Assembly (NCBI GenBank): GCA_020629035.1
Contig: JAHDEC010000015.1
Location: 1 to 64,000 of the forward strand
Direction of reading: 5' to 3'
DNA: 64,000 nt
Source of the DNA: Saprospiraceae bacterium
GTDB lineage: Bacteria; Bacteroidota; Bacteroidia; Chitinophagales; Saprospiraceae
Part shown: positions 1 to 7,094 of the stretch, piece by piece
Layout: every line of letters begins with the position of its first letter
Position numbering within the stretch: position 1 is the stretch's first letter
Notes under the pieces: generated by a model
What the model saw: the letters and a program-made list of their open reading frames with translations, nothing else
What the model was told of the DNA's origin: nothing
Database searches by the model: none
Position numbers and translations under genes: made by a program

Positions 1-2
1 AG

Positions 3-607
3 GATTGCGATGGAGTAGCTTTAGTTATAGATGAGGATGGCGATGGATTTAATTCAGATGAGGATTGTGATGATGCCGACGCCGGAATAAATCCGGGTCA
101 AGCAGAGATCCCGAATAATGATGTGGATGAAGATTGTGATGGAATAGCCTTGGTTATAGATGAAGATGGGGATGGTTTTAATTCGGATGAGGATTGTGAT
201 GACGCTGACCCCGAAGTAAATTCGGAGGCAAGTGAAATTCCAAATAATGATGTTGATGAGGATTGTGATGGGATTGCTTTGGTTATCGATGAAGATGGAG
301 ATGGTTTTAATTCGGATGAGGATTGTGATGACGCTAACCCCGAGGTAAATACGGATGCCAGTGAAATTTGTGACGGGATCGATAATAATTGTGATGGAAG
401 CATCGATGAAGATTTAGCAACTCAAGAATATTTTGTTGATCAAGATGAGGATGGATATGGAGATGATGATAATACCATTGTTGATTGTTTACAACCGGCT
501 GGGACTAGTTTGGTTGGGGGAGACTGTGATGATGAAGATGCTGATATTTATCCTGGAGCAGAAGACATACCTAATAATGGAATAGATGAAGATTGTGATG
601 GAATGGA
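3..607 (+). repeat. Tandem 129-bp MopE-type coding repeats
   Basis: These are in-frame ~129-bp units encoding about 43 residues with the core DGDGFNSDEDCDD and PNNDVDEDCDG. Neighbouring units are nearly identical in DNA. The last two units diverge, as in the other repeat genes of this window. Boundaries are approximate. Confidence 0.8.
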
Positions 608-869
608 TATGGTTTCTTCAGTACATAACTTATCGGATGCAGTTGTCAATATTTATCCTAACCCAACAAAGGGATTAATTAATATATCAATTGAGGGAGA
701 GTTAAATTATCAGTGTATTTTATTTGACATGGATGGAAGGAAAATTAAAGTAGATACTAATTGTAAATCTTTAAATATTGAGTCAGTAAGCTCCGGTAGT
801 TATTTGTTGAAAATTATTGATCTGAATTCTGGAAAGCAAGCAGTAGAACGAATTGTAAAAGTTGACTAA
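3..869 (+). CDS. C-terminal part of a secreted MopE-repeat protein with T9SS sorting domain (5' truncated by window edge)
   Basis: The frame is open from base 3, so only the C-terminal ~288 residues are present. What is visible is a series of ~43-residue acidic repeats, each with a D-x-D-x-D-G loop (DEDGDGFNSDEDCDD) and an IPNNDVDEDCDG half, matching the MopE 'putative metal-binding motif' family. The array ends with a variant unit (ICDGIDNNCDG, then YFVDQDEDGYG) and one last repeat. A type A T9SS sorting domain follows: VNIYPNPTKG, then SSGSYLLKI and a short basic tail. The protein is therefore expected to be exported and attached to, or released from, the cell surface. The repeats probably bind Ca2+ or another divalent metal; this is family knowledge and not shown here. 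The repeats are almost the same as those in the four giant genes at 43-58 kb. The N-terminal functional module lies outside the window. Confidence 0.85.
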   Translation, partial: DCDGVALVIDEDGDGFNSDEDCDDADAGINPGQAEIPNNDVDEDCDGIALVIDEDGDGFNSDEDCDDADPEVNSEASEIPNNDVDEDCDGIALVIDEDGDGFNSDEDCDDANPEVNTDASEICDGIDNNCDGSIDEDLATQEYFVDQDEDGYGDDDNTIVDCLQPAGTSLVGGDCDDEDADIYPGAEDIPNNGIDEDCDGMDMVSSVHNLSDAVVNIYPNPTKGLINISIEGELNYQCILFDMDGRKIKVDTNCKSLNIESVSSGSYLLKIIDLNSGKQAVERIVKVD

Positions 870-880
870 GATAGGCTGAG

Positions 881-1867
881 TTATAAGTCGCTAGTAGCTA
901 AATGTTCCATAGCCGTCTTTTCTAGTTGAGATAACTCTACCAGCAGCTCCGAAGCTTGCTGAACAATTTGTATGTTTTCTGTTTCTGCTATTTCGACAAA
1001 CATGTCAGCTATGTTTTTCCATTGTTTAGCAATGTGTGCGTACTCCATACTTATTTTGTTTAAAGATTCAGTCTTGAGTAGTTCGCTAGATTCTTTTATA
1101 AAATCTCTGTAAAGATTTCTGAAGAGGGAGCCACCAGTTCCAGCTCTTTCCATAAGCATGGCTGAAGTTTTAAATTCTTCTTCAATATTTTTGCTACTGT
1201 TAAACCAGTTGAAGATTTCTTTGCTAGTCTTTAGCATTCCCTTAAAGTATAGATTTTTAATGGGTGGATTCAGGAAGGTTTTTGCGTTGTTTTTTATAGC
1301 AATCGGAATTACCTTTTTAAGGTCTGGAGACTCAGTGCCTTTATCAATCGTGTAGGATAAGTTACGCGAGGACATTGGGCCTTTTTCGTTTCTTGCTAAG
1401 GCTAAATTGGCCAAAGTCGTGACGGCATTTCTTCCTTGTTGACTGGTGTCATTTAGGTAGGCATACTTTTCATCATAACCGTACATTGAGGCATAGTGCC
1501 CGGCAAAGTGTATTTTATTAGTGAAGTAGTCTAGATGGTAGCAATCAAGTTTTAGACCTACTGCTTTTCCCTGATCCAAAAATATCCGGACGTTTTCCCA
1601 AGCTTTCTTTGTTGATGACGTTTCTCTGACTTCAAGTTGTAGATTCAGATTCTTGCAGATATTTTGAGTTAGCGCATCTGTTTTTACTCTACCACCAAGG
1701 AAAGGGAAATCCATGGTTTTCATTTTCCAGAATACAAATCCAAGACCTTCTCCGATCCCAAATAACATTGGTTCTGAAAGTTCTATACCTATTTGTTTTA
1801 GTAAACTGCCAGTGCTGGTAGTTTCACAATGTTGGCCGATATAGGGATTGAAATTTTTAATAATCAT
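881..1867 (-). CDS. BtrH-like N-terminal acyltransferase domain / DUF4872 protein
   Basis: This 328-residue protein resembles the butirosin biosynthesis protein H N-terminal domain followed by DUF4872. A conserved HCETTSTGSLL segment near residue 15 carries the likely nucleophilic Cys. GHYASMYGY near residue 125 and YLNDT shortly after it supply the likely His and Asp of a papain-like triad. In BtrH the domain moves an acyl group from a carrier protein to an aminoglycoside; the substrate here is unknown. I chose the ATG at 1867, because the longer frame (to 1954) adds a hydrophobic stretch that overlaps the upstream hydrolase gene, and homologues start close to the Cys motif. It lies 13 bp downstream of the serine hydrolase gene on the same strand, so co-transcription is likely. 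No carrier protein or ligase gene is adjacent. Confidence 0.75.
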   Translation of the reverse strand: MIIKNFNPYIGQHCETTSTGSLLKQIGIELSEPMLFGIGEGLGFVFWKMKTMDFPFLGGRVKTDALTQNICKNLNLQLEVRETSSTKKAWENVRIFLDQGKAVGLKLDCYHLDYFTNKIHFAGHYASMYGYDEKYAYLNDTSQQGRNAVTTLANLALARNEKGPMSSRNLSYTIDKGTESPDLKKVIPIAIKNNAKTFLNPPIKNLYFKGMLKTSKEIFNWFNSSKNIEEEFKTSAMLMERAGTGGSLFRNLYRDFIKESSELLKTESLNKISMEYAHIAKQWKNIADMFVEIAETENIQIVQQASELLVELSQLEKTAMEHLATSDL

Positions 1868-1880
1868 CTTTAGGCATTTG

Positions 1881-3386
1881 TTATTTTGTTCGTTCAAACG
1901 AAACATCACCTTGATCAATATTAATATCAATGGCATCAATATTTTGCATATCATCCGGTTTGACCTTAAACTCTAAGAAATTCCAATAGGTATATGGAAT
2001 TTCTTCAGTGTTGTAATCAATGAAGGTATCATTACCTATGTATTCTAATCTAAAAGTAGTGAGTGGAAATTTAGCAAATAGGGTTTTGTCATCGAGGCTT
2101 ATTTCAACATTTCCAAAGCCAGGATGGTGAAAGGTGCCTTCCAATTTTTGAAGGGCATAATTGGGAGCGACTATGGTGTCTGGAATAGTTGGCGTATTTA
2201 TATCAGTAGTCGGAATCTTTCTTCCAAAGTTAATGCTTGGCTCATCTTCTTTTAATTCAGGATAAAGTGTTTCTATTATTTTATCGGTGACCATAGTCGG
2301 TAAGGAGGTGGTCGTTTGATTAGAGAGAACAACTATCCCGAGCTTGAGGTCATGATATAAAACCATATTAGAAACATAGCCTGATGTTCCACCAGCATGT
2401 TCAGTCCTTAGAAAACCTTTATGATTCGAATTTCCCCAACCAAGACCATAAAATCTTGCGGTTGGTGATATAGTATCAGATGGGTGATTAGGAATCCTGT
2501 TTAAAAGACTTGTGGCTGTTTTGACGTAGTTTTTACTTAGCACTTGAGTACCATTAAGTGCTCCATTATCGAGCCACAATTGCATCCATTTTGACATATC
2601 CGAAACGCTACTATAAATTGATCCTCCTGCTCCACGTGTTGCCATGTTTTCTTGTAATACTCTAAGAGGGCTTATACTGTCTACTATATAGCCATGTGAG
2701 AAATTTGCATTTTTCATGGCCTTAGCTACATTGGAGTAACTATTAGTCATGCCTAAGGGCTTGAAAATTCTTTCTTCCCAATTTGTTTCTAAACTTTTGC
2801 CTGATGCTTGTTCTGCCACCATGCCGGCAATAGTATACATCAGGTTATTATAGATGAAGGATTTACCGATTGGGGCCGAAGGTTTGAGGTATGAAATTCT
2901 TGGAATCACTTCATATTTATCCTCAGTGATAAATAAAATAGCAGTAGATTCTGAAGGCCAACTATTTATTCCTGTACTGTGCGACAGCAGGTTAATAATT
3001 TTAATTGAGTCATTTTGCGCATCGGTGTGAAATTTTAGTTTGGGTAAATATTTACTCGGTTTATCATCTAAACTTAATTTCCCTTCTGATGAAATTTGGC
3101 CCAATACAGCACTAGTAAAAGACTTAGTACAAGAACCTATGCCAAAAACGGTGTGTTCATCGACTGGCAATTTATGTTCATAATCTCGAAATCCGAACCC
3201 TTTAGAATAAATAGTCTGACCATCTTTTATGACAGCAACGGCAAATCCAGCAGCGTAATGATCAGCTAATAATTGGTTTAAGTCAGGCTCAATTTTCTGG
3301 AGAGAGGCTTTAAAATCATCAATTGTTTGGGCATGTGCGAAGTATAAAAAACTAAAAAAGAGAAATAGGAATAACCGAGCTTTCAT
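1881..3386 (-). CDS. Secreted serine hydrolase, beta-lactamase class C / DUF3471 family
   Basis: The protein has 501 residues. A Sec signal peptide (residues 1-19, ending AHA-Q) is followed by a class C beta-lactamase/penicillin-binding-protein fold. The nucleophile motif SCTK is at residues 85-88, the Tyr motif YNN near 179 and HAGG near 330, all expected for an active acyl-serine enzyme. The C-terminal ~100 residues form a small beta domain like DUF3471, seen in peptidases and esterases of this group. Such enzymes in Bacteroidota act as D-aminopeptidases, esterases or peptidoglycan hydrolases; sequence alone does not tell which, and antibiotic resistance should not be assumed. It is the first gene of a two-gene unit with the BtrH-like gene. 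Confidence 0.85.
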   Translation of the reverse strand: MKARLFLFLFFSFLYFAHAQTIDDFKASLQKIEPDLNQLLADHYAAGFAVAVIKDGQTIYSKGFGFRDYEHKLPVDEHTVFGIGSCTKSFTSAVLGQISSEGKLSLDDKPSKYLPKLKFHTDAQNDSIKIINLLSHSTGINSWPSESTAILFITEDKYEVIPRISYLKPSAPIGKSFIYNNLMYTIAGMVAEQASGKSLETNWEERIFKPLGMTNSYSNVAKAMKNANFSHGYIVDSISPLRVLQENMATRGAGGSIYSSVSDMSKWMQLWLDNGALNGTQVLSKNYVKTATSLLNRIPNHPSDTISPTARFYGLGWGNSNHKGFLRTEHAGGTSGYVSNMVLYHDLKLGIVVLSNQTTTSLPTMVTDKIIETLYPELKEDEPSINFGRKIPTTDINTPTIPDTIVAPNYALQKLEGTFHHPGFGNVEISLDDKTLFAKFPLTTFRLEYIGNDTFIDYNTEEIPYTYWNFLEFKVKPDDMQNIDAIDINIDQGDVSFERTK

Positions 3387-3531
3387 TAACCATGGTTTTA
3401 GAAGTAAGCATACTAAATCAGTATTATTACCAAGTTAAGAAAATTGGTTCGGACTTGAATAGTTATTGATTCAAGGCTTTTTTAATCAGTAAAAGAAGGC
3501 TAAAAGTTAGTATTTAATGGGTATATATCAT

Positions 3532-3558
3532 AAAAAAAGCATCTTATGAGGGTGCTTT
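3532..3558 (-). terminator. Possible rho-independent terminator (minus strand)
   Basis: AAAGCATC pairs with GGTGCTTT (one G.T pair) across a 7-base loop. On the minus strand the hairpin is followed by seven T. No minus-strand gene that would use it is left in the region, so it may be a relic. The stretch 3387-3685 otherwise holds only the upstream region of the serine hydrolase gene. Confidence 0.35.
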
Positions 3559-3685
3559 GTACCGATATGAGGCTCAGAGTATGCTTTATTAGGTGTTACT
3601 TATATATTTTGTCTGCCGTTTGTGGTATTAGCTTCAGACTAAAAGGATGAAAGCACGATCTAATTGCTTGTTTAGTACCTGTTGA

Positions 3686-3848
3686 ATTGATTTATTTTAT
3701 TTCCCTTTGATTAGTAAAGCCATAATACCAGTTGAAATTAAGATGTTAAAGAAACAACTTAACTTAGCCAAACAGTCAACAACTAACATTAATGAAGAGT
3801 TGTTAGAAGGTATGTACATGATTAGACTTCGATTAGATAATAATGAAA
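3686..3848 (+). pseudogene. Left fragment of a decayed T9SS sorting-domain gene
   Basis: The frame from 3686 to the insertion point has no stop. It reads PVEIKMLKKQL, then TTNINEELLEGMYMIRL and DNNE, the usual end of a type A T9SS sorting domain (basic strand, EGMYxIRL strand). Upstream the frame is closed by a stop and the NPxxG strand is missing, so the gene had already decayed or has internal deletions. The frame is cut by the IS1595-family element at 3849. The missing last codons lie on the other side at 7050-7081. Confidence 0.65.
3841..3848. repeat. Left target-site duplication TAATGAAA
   Basis: This 8-bp sequence directly abuts the left inverted repeat and is repeated exactly at 7042-7049 next to the right one. 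Eight base pairs is the size known for IS1595-family insertion. Confidence 0.9.
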
Positions 3849-3873
3849 GGTAACTATATACAACTTTACACTA
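3849..3873 (+). repeat. Left terminal inverted repeat (IRL)
   Basis: The sequence is GGTAACTATATAC, three unmatched bases, then TTTACACTA. It matches the reverse complement of 7017-7041 at 22 of 25 positions. Confidence 0.92.
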
Positions 3874-4039
3874 TTAAAAGTAATGCTTATAACTCTATCT
3901 AAAATACCCCTTAGAAGTCTAACTTTTTAACCTATTGACTTTGTCTATTAGTCTATGCATCTTAAAGTATGGCTAAAACAGTATATTTAATAGCGCCTTA
4001 AAGTCGAACTATATACTTTACTTTAATGTTATTAAGTTG

Positions 4040-4047
4040 TATATTTG
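4040..4047 (+). promoter_or_regulatory. Candidate -7 element (TATATTTG) for the passenger genes
   Basis: TATATTTG fits the Bacteroidota TAnnTTTG consensus and lies 24 bases before the ATG at 4072. The -33 region has only a weak TTTA-like match. The rest of 3874-4071 is AT-rich with no other recognisable element. Confidence 0.4.
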
Positions 4048-4071
4048 TTATCGACAACAATGTATTGTATT

Positions 4072-4215
4072 ATGAAAACTCAAGTAAACATAGCAAGCAA
4101 CTCGCCTGCATCTAAGAAGATTCTTGAGATGAAGGAAAGAAAAGACAAACTAATATCTCTAATTAAAAGTGGAGAATATAGTAAACTTAAATCTAGCTCT
4201 AAAAGGCTTAATTAA
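4072..4215 (+). CDS. Small basic protein (47 aa), IS passenger, possible antidote-like partner
   Basis: ATG to TAA, 47 residues, Lys-rich and predicted helical (SPASKKILEMKERKDKL, then LIKSGEYSKL). It starts 24 bases after a good -7 element and ends 6 bases before the next gene, so the two are probably co-transcribed. A short charged helical protein ahead of a globular protein is the layout of many toxin-antitoxin-like pairs, but I recognise no family motif. Function is unknown. Confidence 0.55.
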   Translation: MKTQVNIASNSPASKKILEMKERKDKLISLIKSGEYSKLKSSSKRLN

Positions 4216-4221
4216 ATAGTA

Positions 4222-4737
4222 TTGCCTACCTACAATACCGAAAGGTATCAAAAATCAAAAGACGAATACTTCGTAGAGTTTACTACAAAGCTTGATATTG
4301 TATATACAATAGTTTTTAGAGATTCTTCAGAATATCTAGCTAATGAAGAAACTCATCCGATTTATGAAGTTGTTTTTCAGTCTTCAAACAATAAGAAACC
4401 TCATAAAAAAGATACTTCTGTAATGAAAACCATTGAACAAGAAATAGATTGGTTTTCTAAATTCAAAAAGGCAGTAGTGGTTTGTGTTTGCGATAACAAA
4501 GATTATCCTGCTTGCTGTAGGCATAGACTATTCTCAAGATTCATTATAGATTCAGATGTTGAGGGCTATACAATTTTAGATATAACGGCTAAATACGAAA
4601 ATGACAATGATGACGAATTTATCTTTGTTTTTATCGAGCCAAGTATAGAGAGTAAAGCCCAATTGGTATTAGAATCATTAGATGAGCTCATACCAAATGT
4701 AGGTGGAGGCAAATCAGTAGAAAGTAAAACAATGTAA
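4222..4737 (+). CDS. Hypothetical protein, DUF6169-like (IS passenger)
   Basis: About 171 residues. The only start giving full length is TTG at 4222, 6 bases after the preceding stop; a later start is possible. The N-terminal half looks like alternating beta strands (FTTKLDIVYTIVF, then IYEVVFQS). A segment MKTIEQEIDWFSKF follows, then VVVCVCDNKDY and CRHRLFSRFI, and an acidic C-terminus. The CDNxD...R..LF arrangement resembles what I recall of DUF6169 proteins, which are of unknown function; this is a tentative match. Its place inside the element, upstream of the transposase, makes it a passenger gene. Confidence 0.6.
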   Translation: MPTYNTERYQKSKDEYFVEFTTKLDIVYTIVFRDSSEYLANEETHPIYEVVFQSSNNKKPHKKDTSVMKTIEQEIDWFSKFKKAVVVCVCDNKDYPACCRHRLFSRFIIDSDVEGYTILDITAKYENDNDDEFIFVFIEPSIESKAQLVLESLDELIPNVGGGKSVESKTM

Positions 4738-4751
4738 TAATTAGCATTTAA

Positions 4752-4801
4752 TTACACCATGTTTTTGTTTTAGTGTAAAATACTTCTTATATTTGAAGTA
4801 T
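4752..4801 (+). promoter_or_regulatory. Transposase promoter with inverted repeats over the start codon
   Basis: TTTG (4764-4767), 20 bases, then TATATTTG (4788-4795) fits the Bacteroidota promoter consensus, ending only 4 bases before the transposase ATG at 4800. That suggests a leaderless or very short-leader transcript. Two inverted repeats overlap it: TTACAC/GTGTAA (4752-4757 and 4773-4778) and ATACTTC/GAAGTAT (4780-4786 and 4795-4801); the second covers the ATG. TAGTGTAAA at 4771-4779 is identical to the inner block of the terminal repeats. Confidence 0.5.
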
Positions 4802-5723
4802 GATAGATACACATAAATTCAATTCACTTTTAGATGTTATCAATACATTTTCTGATGAGCAGACTTGCATTGATCACTTAACACAATTAAGATGGAATGG
4901 AAACATAGTATCTCCATTTGACCCAACGTCTAAAGTGTATGTGTGTAAAGGCAATAAATACAAGTGTAAGAACACGGGAAAGTATTTTAATGTGAGAACT
5001 CAAACCTTGTTTGATAACACTAAGATTAAACTACAAAAGTGGTTTTTAGCTATATATTTAGTTACTTCACATAAAAAAGGAATCTCATCGATTCAGCTAG
5101 GTAAGGATATTGGAGTTACTCAAAAAAGTGCTTGGTTTATGCTACAAAGAATTAGAGCTTGTTTTGGATTAGATAATAATTCAAACGATTTAAGCAACGA
5201 AGTTGAGATAGATGAGACTTATGTAGGTGGCAAGAATAAAAACCGTCACAACACAAAGAAAGTAGCTAATTCACAAGGTCGCTCAATTAAAGCTAAGACG
5301 CCAGTTTTAGGAATGATTGAAAGAAGTGGAAAATTAGTAGCCAAGAAAGTAGTAGATACTAAAGCAGGAACTATAACTCCAATCATTGAAAATACAGTAT
5401 CAAAAAATGCAGTAGTTTATACTGATGAGTGGAGAGGATATTCTAAGGTAAAGAGGCTATTCAAAAGCGGAACGGTTCATCATGGTATTGGCGAATATGT
5501 AAATGGTAAAATCCACACTAATACTATTGAGGGTTTTTGGTCATTATTCAAAAGAAGTGTAATCGGAATATACCACTATGTTTCTCCAAAGCATTTACAA
5601 AAATATGTTGACGAATCGGTTTATAGATACAATACTAGAGATATGAACGAAGCTGAAAGAATGAACTTCTTATTTTGTAACACACAAGTTAGAACAACTT
5701 ACAAATCATTAATAAATGGGTAA
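4800..5723 (+). CDS. IS1595-family transposase (ISXO2-like DDE domain)
   Basis: The protein has 307 residues. The N-terminal ~75 form a zinc-ribbon-like module (YVCKGNKYKCKNTGKYF) with part of the usual Cys pattern. A helix-turn-helix follows (ISSIQLGKDIGVTQKSAW), then the ISXO2-like catalytic domain. Likely acidic residues are in EIDETYVGG near residue 140, YTDEWRGY near 205 and the NTIEGFWSLFKR block near 245, where this family has an Asn or Glu region followed by a Lys/Arg-rich helix. Length and motif order match full-size transposases, with no frameshift. It catalyses cut-and-paste or copy-type movement of the element at its inverted repeats. Its last 8 bases overlap the P63C gene, so the two are probably translationally coupled. 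Confidence 0.92.
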   Translation: MIDTHKFNSLLDVINTFSDEQTCIDHLTQLRWNGNIVSPFDPTSKVYVCKGNKYKCKNTGKYFNVRTQTLFDNTKIKLQKWFLAIYLVTSHKKGISSIQLGKDIGVTQKSAWFMLQRIRACFGLDNNSNDLSNEVEIDETYVGGKNKNRHNTKKVANSQGRSIKAKTPVLGMIERSGKLVAKKVVDTKAGTITPIIENTVSKNAVVYTDEWRGYSKVKRLFKSGTVHHGIGEYVNGKIHTNTIEGFWSLFKRSVIGIYHYVSPKHLQKYVDESVYRYNTRDMNEAERMNFLFCNTQVRTTYKSLING

Positions 5724-6717
5724 ATTAAAAGCAACTCACCAAGGAGAATTGGATTTAAATGGATTCAATGTTTCGTGTGCCGTACTTGAAGATGGAACTA
5801 GAGTTTTAGTTAATAGAAGTCTTGCAACTGCTTTAGGTATCAAAGGCAGCGGGGCTTATTGGCAAAAGAAAAAAGAAGGAAAAGGCGCTTTACTTCCTGA
5901 ATATGTTTCTGCAAACTACCTAAAGCCCTTTATGTCTAATGAATTACATGCAAAACTAACAAAACCAATAGGTTATGAAAGTACAAAAGGAGTCGAAACT
6001 GAGGGTGTACAAGCTGATTTACTTGCTGACATATGTGATATTTTCGTCAAAGCAGGGGAAAAAGGCGCTTTAAAAAATAATCAACATATTTCAGAGAATG
6101 CGTATCAAATGATACTTGCTTTCGCAAAGGTAGGTATCACTGCTCTTGTCGATGAAGTAACTGGATATCAGTATGACCGCGAGAAAGATGAATTACAGAA
6201 AATACTAAAAGCATATATAAGCGAAGAACTCCTGCCTTGGCAGAAAAGATTCCCTGACGAATTTTATGTTGAAATTTTCAGATTAAACAAATGGGATTTT
6301 ACGGTTAATGGCATTAAGAAAAGACCCGGTGTTGTTGGCAGGTGGACGAATACACTCATATATGACCAACTCCCTAAAGGAGTAAAAGATGAATTGAGAA
6401 AAAACACACCTAAGACTAAATCTGGGAAATTAGCTGCACAAATGCATCGAAGCTTAACTTTTGATGTAGGACATCCGCATTTATCTGCTCAGATTAATCA
6501 AATACTAACGATTTTTAGACTTTCAGACACAATGGAAGAAATGTGGTATAATTTTAAAAAGATGAACAGCAGAAAGAATGGAATTACGCAATTAGAATTT
6601 AAGTTTGACGAAAATGGCGTAACTATACCAATAGACCCACCAATAGAAGAAAAACCACTTTCTGACTTTGACAACAAACTGACTAAAGCATTAAACTACA
6701 ATCCAAAAGAAAAATAA
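5716..6717 (+). CDS. P63C-domain protein (IS passenger)
   Basis: The protein has 333 residues. The C-terminal part, from about residue 155, carries the P63C-domain features: PWQKRFPDEFYVEIFRLN, KKRPGVVGRWTN, YDQLPKGVKDEL and FDVGHPHL. The N-terminal part has a short basic beta region (ELDLNGFNVSCAVLEDGTRV) like that in many P63C proteins. P63C proteins occur in phages and mobile elements and their molecular role is not established; DNA binding or regulation is often guessed. The start overlaps the transposase stop by 8 bases, so this gene is part of the element and not of the host. It is in frame throughout. Confidence 0.85.
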   Translation: MGKLKATHQGELDLNGFNVSCAVLEDGTRVLVNRSLATALGIKGSGAYWQKKKEGKGALLPEYVSANYLKPFMSNELHAKLTKPIGYESTKGVETEGVQADLLADICDIFVKAGEKGALKNNQHISENAYQMILAFAKVGITALVDEVTGYQYDREKDELQKILKAYISEELLPWQKRFPDEFYVEIFRLNKWDFTVNGIKKRPGVVGRWTNTLIYDQLPKGVKDELRKNTPKTKSGKLAAQMHRSLTFDVGHPHLSAQINQILTIFRLSDTMEEMWYNFKKMNSRKNGITQLEFKFDENGVTIPIDPPIEEKPLSDFDNKLTKALNYNPKEK

Positions 6718-6733
6718 TAAACTGTTTGAAAAC

Positions 6734-6919
6734 AACACCTCGCGAAACTAGAGTGGCAGCTAAAGGGATGCTAACTGCGGTCTTAGCTTGGTGTTGACCG
6801 CTTATTTTCTCAATGTTTAACATTATGAAGATGGCTAAAACAGCGAGAGGTAAAAAGATTGTTTGCGTTAAGTCTCATACCAGAAATGGTAGAAGGATAA
6901 AACGTCATAAGCGGTCAAC
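6734..6919 (+). other. Inverted-repeat-rich, possibly structured RNA region
   Basis: CAACACC (6734-6740) pairs with GGTGTTG (6790-6796), and AGCTAA (6759-6764) can pair with TTAGCT (6783-6788) inside it. Overlapping this, a perfect 13-bp inverted repeat, GTTGACCGCTTAT (6793-6805) and ATAAGCGGTCAAC (6907-6919), flanks most of the 34-residue gene. The two pairings share bases 6793-6796 and would compete, as in a regulatory leader. No known RNA family is recognised. Confidence 0.4.
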
Positions 6920-6929
6920 TCCTAACTAA
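6825..6929 (+). CDS. 34-residue very basic protein with HTRxGxxIKxH motif (IS passenger)
   Basis: ATG at 6825 to TAA at 6927-6929. About 40% of residues are Lys, Arg or His, and the core KSHTRNGRRIKRHKR resembles the short basic HTRxGxxVxxHxR motif often found in small phage and mobile-element proteins. A second ATG at 6831 is also possible. It lies 12 bases before a strong terminator, inside a 13-bp inverted repeat, and inside the IS boundaries. A nucleic-acid-binding role is inference. Confidence 0.55.
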   Translation: MKMAKTARGKKIVCVKSHTRNGRRIKRHKRSTPN

Positions 6930-6941
6930 TTAGGTTCTCGG

Positions 6942-6965
6942 GGCAGCGTTCAAGCGCTGCCTTTT
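6942..6965 (+). terminator. Rho-independent terminator inside the IS
   Basis: GGCAGCG (6942-6948) and CGCTGCC (6955-6961) form a perfect 7-bp stem with a 6-base loop followed by TTTT. It lies after the last passenger gene and before the right inverted repeat, so it should limit read-through into the flanking T9SS gene. Confidence 0.75.
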
Positions 6966-7016
6966 CATTTCAAAAATACGTCTATTTTCTAAGGAGTTCA
7001 ATTTGTTATTTTTATC

Positions 7017-7041
7017 TAGTGTAAACAAGTATATAGTTACC
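7017..7041 (-). repeat. Right terminal inverted repeat (IRR)
   Basis: TAGTGTAAA (7017-7025), three unmatched bases, then GTATATAGTTACC (7029-7041). It is the reverse complement of the left end at 22 of 25 positions. Confidence 0.92.
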
Positions 7042-7049
7042 TAATGAAA
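7042..7049. repeat. Right target-site duplication TAATGAAA
   Basis: Exact copy of 3841-3848, directly abutting the right inverted repeat. Confidence 0.9.
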
Positions 7050-7081
7050 TTATCACAAAAAAGTTGATTATAATAAAATAG
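7050..7081 (+). pseudogene. Right fragment of the interrupted T9SS sorting domain
   Basis: If the IS and one target copy are removed, the left frame continues through this stretch as DNNEIITKKLIIIK followed by TAG. That is the typical basic, hydrophobic tail of a T9SS type A sorting domain. It shows that the element landed 11 codons before the natural stop. Confidence 0.65.
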
Positions 7082-7094
7082 CTACGACAGATTT

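Larger units (their letters stand above)
3849..7041 (+). mobile_element. IS1595-family insertion element with passenger genes (3193 bp)
   Basis: The element is bounded by imperfect 25-bp inverted repeats (3849-3873 and 7017-7041, 22 of 25 matching) that begin with GG, and by a perfect 8-bp target duplication. It encodes an IS1595/ISXO2-like transposase (4800-5723), two genes upstream of it (47 and ~171 residues), a P63C-domain protein overlapping the transposase 3' end, a 34-residue basic protein and a terminal hairpin. Simple IS1595 elements are about 1 kb, so roughly two thirds of this one is passenger DNA. Intact ends and open frames suggest recent or still active transposition. It interrupted a T9SS sorting-domain remnant. 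Confidence 0.92.

Noticed and set aside
1868-1954. Longer N-terminus of the BtrH-like protein
   Set aside because: It would overlap the end of the hydrolase gene by 74 bases and adds a hydrophobic stretch before the conserved start.
1881-3386. Antibiotic resistance beta-lactamase
   Set aside because: The family is broad and mostly non-lactamase in Bacteroidota, and a DUF3471-like tail argues against a resistance role.
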